A model generated the notes under the pieces. It was not told the DNA's origin. It searched no databases and saw only the letters and a list, made by a program, of their open reading frames with translations. Below are positions 60,770-64,000 of a stretch of 64,000 nucleotides of DNA, piece by piece; the first letter of the stretch is position 1; each line of letters begins with the position of its first letter. Source of the DNA: Micromonospora sp. RP3T (GTDB lineage: Bacteria; Actinomycetota; Actinomycetes; Mycobacteriales; Micromonosporaceae); NCBI RefSeq assembly GCF_003027925.1, contig NZ_PYPS01000002.1, positions 328,801 through 392,800 on the forward strand. Direction: 5' to 3'. A program made the position numbers and the translations under genes.

Positions 60770-62647
60770 GTGGGACGTGACTTCTCCGTCACCGTGCTCG
60801 GCGCGGTCCGGGTCCACGACGGCGGCACGCCGGTGGCGCTCGGTCCGGCGAAGCAGCGCGCGTTGCTGGCGTTGCTGGCCCTGCACGTCGGGGAGAACCT
60901 CCCGATCGAGACGCTCGCCCGGTCGCTGTGGGGCGACCGTCCGCCGCCCAGCGGGAGCCGTCTCCTGCACACCTACGTGGCGCGGTTGCGGCGCGCGTTG
61001 GAGCCGGCGTCGCCCCGGCACGCCCGTACCAACGTGATCGTCTCCGCACCCCGGGCGTACCGCCTCCAGCTCCACCCGGACCAGGTCGACCTGCCCCGGT
61101 TCCGGCGGCTCACCGAGGCGGCCCGCGTCCTGGCGCGCCGAGCCCACCGGACGACCGCGTTCGCGCTGCTGACCGCCGCGGTCGCCGGCTGGTCCGATCC
61201 CGACCTGACCGACCTGCGCGCGTTGCTGCCGGGGTCGGAGACGGTCGCCGCGCTCCGCCGGGAGTGGGTCAACGCCGGACTCGGTCTGGTCCGTCTCGGT
61301 CTGGACCTCGACCGGCCGGACGAGGTGCTGGCCGTCGCGGCACGGCTCGCCGCCGCCGAGCCGCTGCACGAGGCCGTGCAGGCCGGGTACGTCAGCGTGT
61401 TGGCGCGGACCGGCCGGCGGGCGACCGCCCGGGACCGGCTCGCCGAGATCACCGCCCGGCTCACCGCCGAACTGGGCATCGAGCCCGGTCCGGAACTGGC
61501 CGTCGCCGGCCGTGAGCTGCGACGCGGTCGCGTGCCGCGCCGACCCCGGACGCCCCCGCCGGCCCGCGACGCGGCCCGCGGGGGGCCGTCCGAACCGGAC
61601 CCGGCCCCGGACGACGCGGACCTGATCGGCCGGGAGGCCGACCTCGCCGCGTTGTCCGACCTGCTCGCCGAGCAGCGGGTGGTCACCGTGGCCGGGCCGG
61701 CGGGCGGAGGCAAGTCGGCGCTCGCCGCCGCCGTCGCGCGGCGGGTCGGCGAGGGGTACGCCGACGCCGTCGTCACCGTCGACCTCGCCGCCGCCCGCAC
61801 CCCGGCCGACGCGCTGCGGGCGGTCCGTCGCCGCGTCCGCCGGACCGGCCCGGACCCGGCACCCGTGGCCCGGCTGCTGGCGGACCGGCACCTGCTGCTG
61901 GTGCTGGACAACATCGACCGGCTCACCGACACCTGCGCCGGCCTGGTGCACGACGTGGTGCGGGCCGGGCGCCGGGTCACCGTGCTGGTCACCTCGCGTG
62001 AGCCGCTCGGCCTGCCCTACGAGTCGGTGTGGCGCCTGCCGCCGTTGCCGGCGCTGACCACCGGCCCGGACGGGGTACGCGGCATGCCCGCCGTGCAACT
62101 GTTCGCCCGCCGGGCCGCCCGGGCCCGACCCGGCTTCGAGCTGGGGGTCGAGGAGATCGGCACGGTGGCCACCATCTGCGGCCTGGTCGACCGGCTGCCG
62201 CTCGCCGTCGAGCTGGCCGCCGAACGGATGGCCGACCGGACCCCGGACGAGCTGCTGCGCCACCTGGACAACCCGCTCGCCACCCTGGAGCCGCCCCGAC
62301 GGCCCGGGCAGCCGGCGTCCGGGCGGTCGCTGTCCGCCGCGCTGCACCGCAGCCTCGACTGCCTGACGCCGGCCGAGCGCTGGTGCTTCGTCCGCCTCGG
62401 TGGCCTGCCCCGGCTCTTCGGCCTGGACGAGGTGGACCGGGTCTGCGGCGTCGCGTCCCGGTGGCGACCGGGCACCCGGGTGGTGCTCGACGGGCTGGTG
62501 GCGAAGTCGTTGTTGACGGCTCGGCACGACGCGGCGCGTCCCCGGTACACGATGCTGCGCACCGTGCACCGGTTCGCCGCCCGGCTGCTCGCCGCCGAGC
62601 CGGGCCGGTCCGGCGCCGTGCCGGCGTCCTCGGGCGGGGCGGGCTGA
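60770..62647 (+). CDS. SARP-type regulator with BTAD and NB-ARC domains (paralogue)
   Basis: This 625-residue protein has the same layout as the regulator at 57884-59746: OmpR-like DNA-binding domain (about 5-90: FSVTVLGAVRVHDGGTPVAL, LARSLWGDRPPPSG), BTAD (95-245, ending GIEPGPELAVAGREL) and NB-ARC (P-loop GPAGGGKSAL near 307, LLVLDNIDRL, VDRLPLAVELAAERM). The two are clearly paralogues that have diverged. It is transcribed away from the membrane protein gene across a 136-base gap and may regulate it. The GTG at 60770 follows GGGAGGGAAG. Confidence 0.9.
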   Translation: MGRDFSVTVLGAVRVHDGGTPVALGPAKQRALLALLALHVGENLPIETLARSLWGDRPPPSGSRLLHTYVARLRRALEPASPRHARTNVIVSAPRAYRLQLHPDQVDLPRFRRLTEAARVLARRAHRTTAFALLTAAVAGWSDPDLTDLRALLPGSETVAALRREWVNAGLGLVRLGLDLDRPDEVLAVAARLAAAEPLHEAVQAGYVSVLARTGRRATARDRLAEITARLTAELGIEPGPELAVAGRELRRGRVPRRPRTPPPARDAARGGPSEPDPAPDDADLIGREADLAALSDLLAEQRVVTVAGPAGGGKSALAAAVARRVGEGYADAVVTVDLAAARTPADALRAVRRRVRRTGPDPAPVARLLADRHLLLVLDNIDRLTDTCAGLVHDVVRAGRRVTVLVTSREPLGLPYESVWRLPPLPALTTGPDGVRGMPAVQLFARRAARARPGFELGVEEIGTVATICGLVDRLPLAVELAAERMADRTPDELLRHLDNPLATLEPPRRPGQPASGRSLSAALHRSLDCLTPAERWCFVRLGGLPRLFGLDEVDRVCGVASRWRPGTRVVLDGLVAKSLLTARHDAARPRYTMLRTVHRFAARLLAAEPGRSGAVPASSGGAG

Positions 62648-62680
62648 CCGGCGCCGGCCGCAGCCGGCTGTCTCCCGCGT

Positions 62681-64000
<1,320 letters not shown>

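Overview
The window is very GC-rich chromosomal DNA of an actinomycete, most likely a Micromonosporaceae (Micromonospora-like). The signs are the extreme GC at third codon positions, many GTG starts, secreted glycosidases carrying CBM2 or CBM13 modules, SARP/BTAD regulators, a decayed XRE (DUF5753)/DUF397 pair, and a rifampin phosphotransferase preceded by a rifamycin-associated element. No rRNA, tRNA, CRISPR array, insertion sequence or prophage was seen.

Layout. 1-2.3 kb: tail of a GH19 chitinase, then an ABC exporter pair. 2.3-2.9 kb: gene remnants and a 112-bp inverted-repeat element. 2.9-4.8 kb: a NarL-type two-component system. 4.9-11.5 kb: aldo/keto reductase, CE1-like esterase with CBM2, PaaX-like regulator, TetR with a divergent NmrA-like oxidoreductase, and an ArsR-SRPBCC-DUF6069 operon. 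11.5-15.8 kb: GH11 xylanase, then furA-katG. 15.8-25.1 kb: acetyltransferase, methyltransferase, a second two-component system, a lipoprotein, a GH13 amylase with two CBM20, and an MFS exporter with its HTH partner. 25.2-29.2 kb: a CBM13-GH43 enzyme and a GH27-CBM13 alpha-galactosidase. 29.3-41.3 kb: a nearly complete L-fucose scavenging island (secreted GH29 fucosidase, ABC importer, mutarotase, dehydrogenase, lactonase, dehydratase, SDR, FCD-type GntR regulator). 41.6-46.0 kb: a 1384-residue hybrid sensor/SpoIIE phosphatase with an overlapping STAS antagonist. 46.4-49.1 kb: rph behind its element. 49.1-52.4 kb: a membrane Ser/Thr kinase and a CBM2-GH54 arabinofuranosidase. 52.7-57.7 kb: a five-gene operon of the uncharacterised STM4011-STM4015 families (two radical SAM enzymes, a sulfatase-fold hydrolase, an ATP-grasp-like protein, a leucine-rich protein). 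57.9-62.6 kb: two paralogous SARP-NB-ARC regulators flanking a membrane protein. 62.8-64.0 kb: a GH10 xylanase cut by the window end.

Functionally the region looks adapted to plant polysaccharide: xylan (GH10, GH11, GH43, CE1, GH54), galactosides (GH27), starch (GH13) and fucosylated glycans (GH29 plus catabolism). Several of these genes share LacI-type palindromes, and the GH43 and GH10 genes share a 35-bp promoter-operator block with only three mismatches although they lie 37 kb apart. No LacI gene is in the window, so the regulator must be elsewhere.

The least understood item is the STM4011-4015 operon. Its chemistry is unknown, and it is transcribed divergently from a SARP regulator that may control it. 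All functional calls rest on reading motifs by eye; no database search was run.
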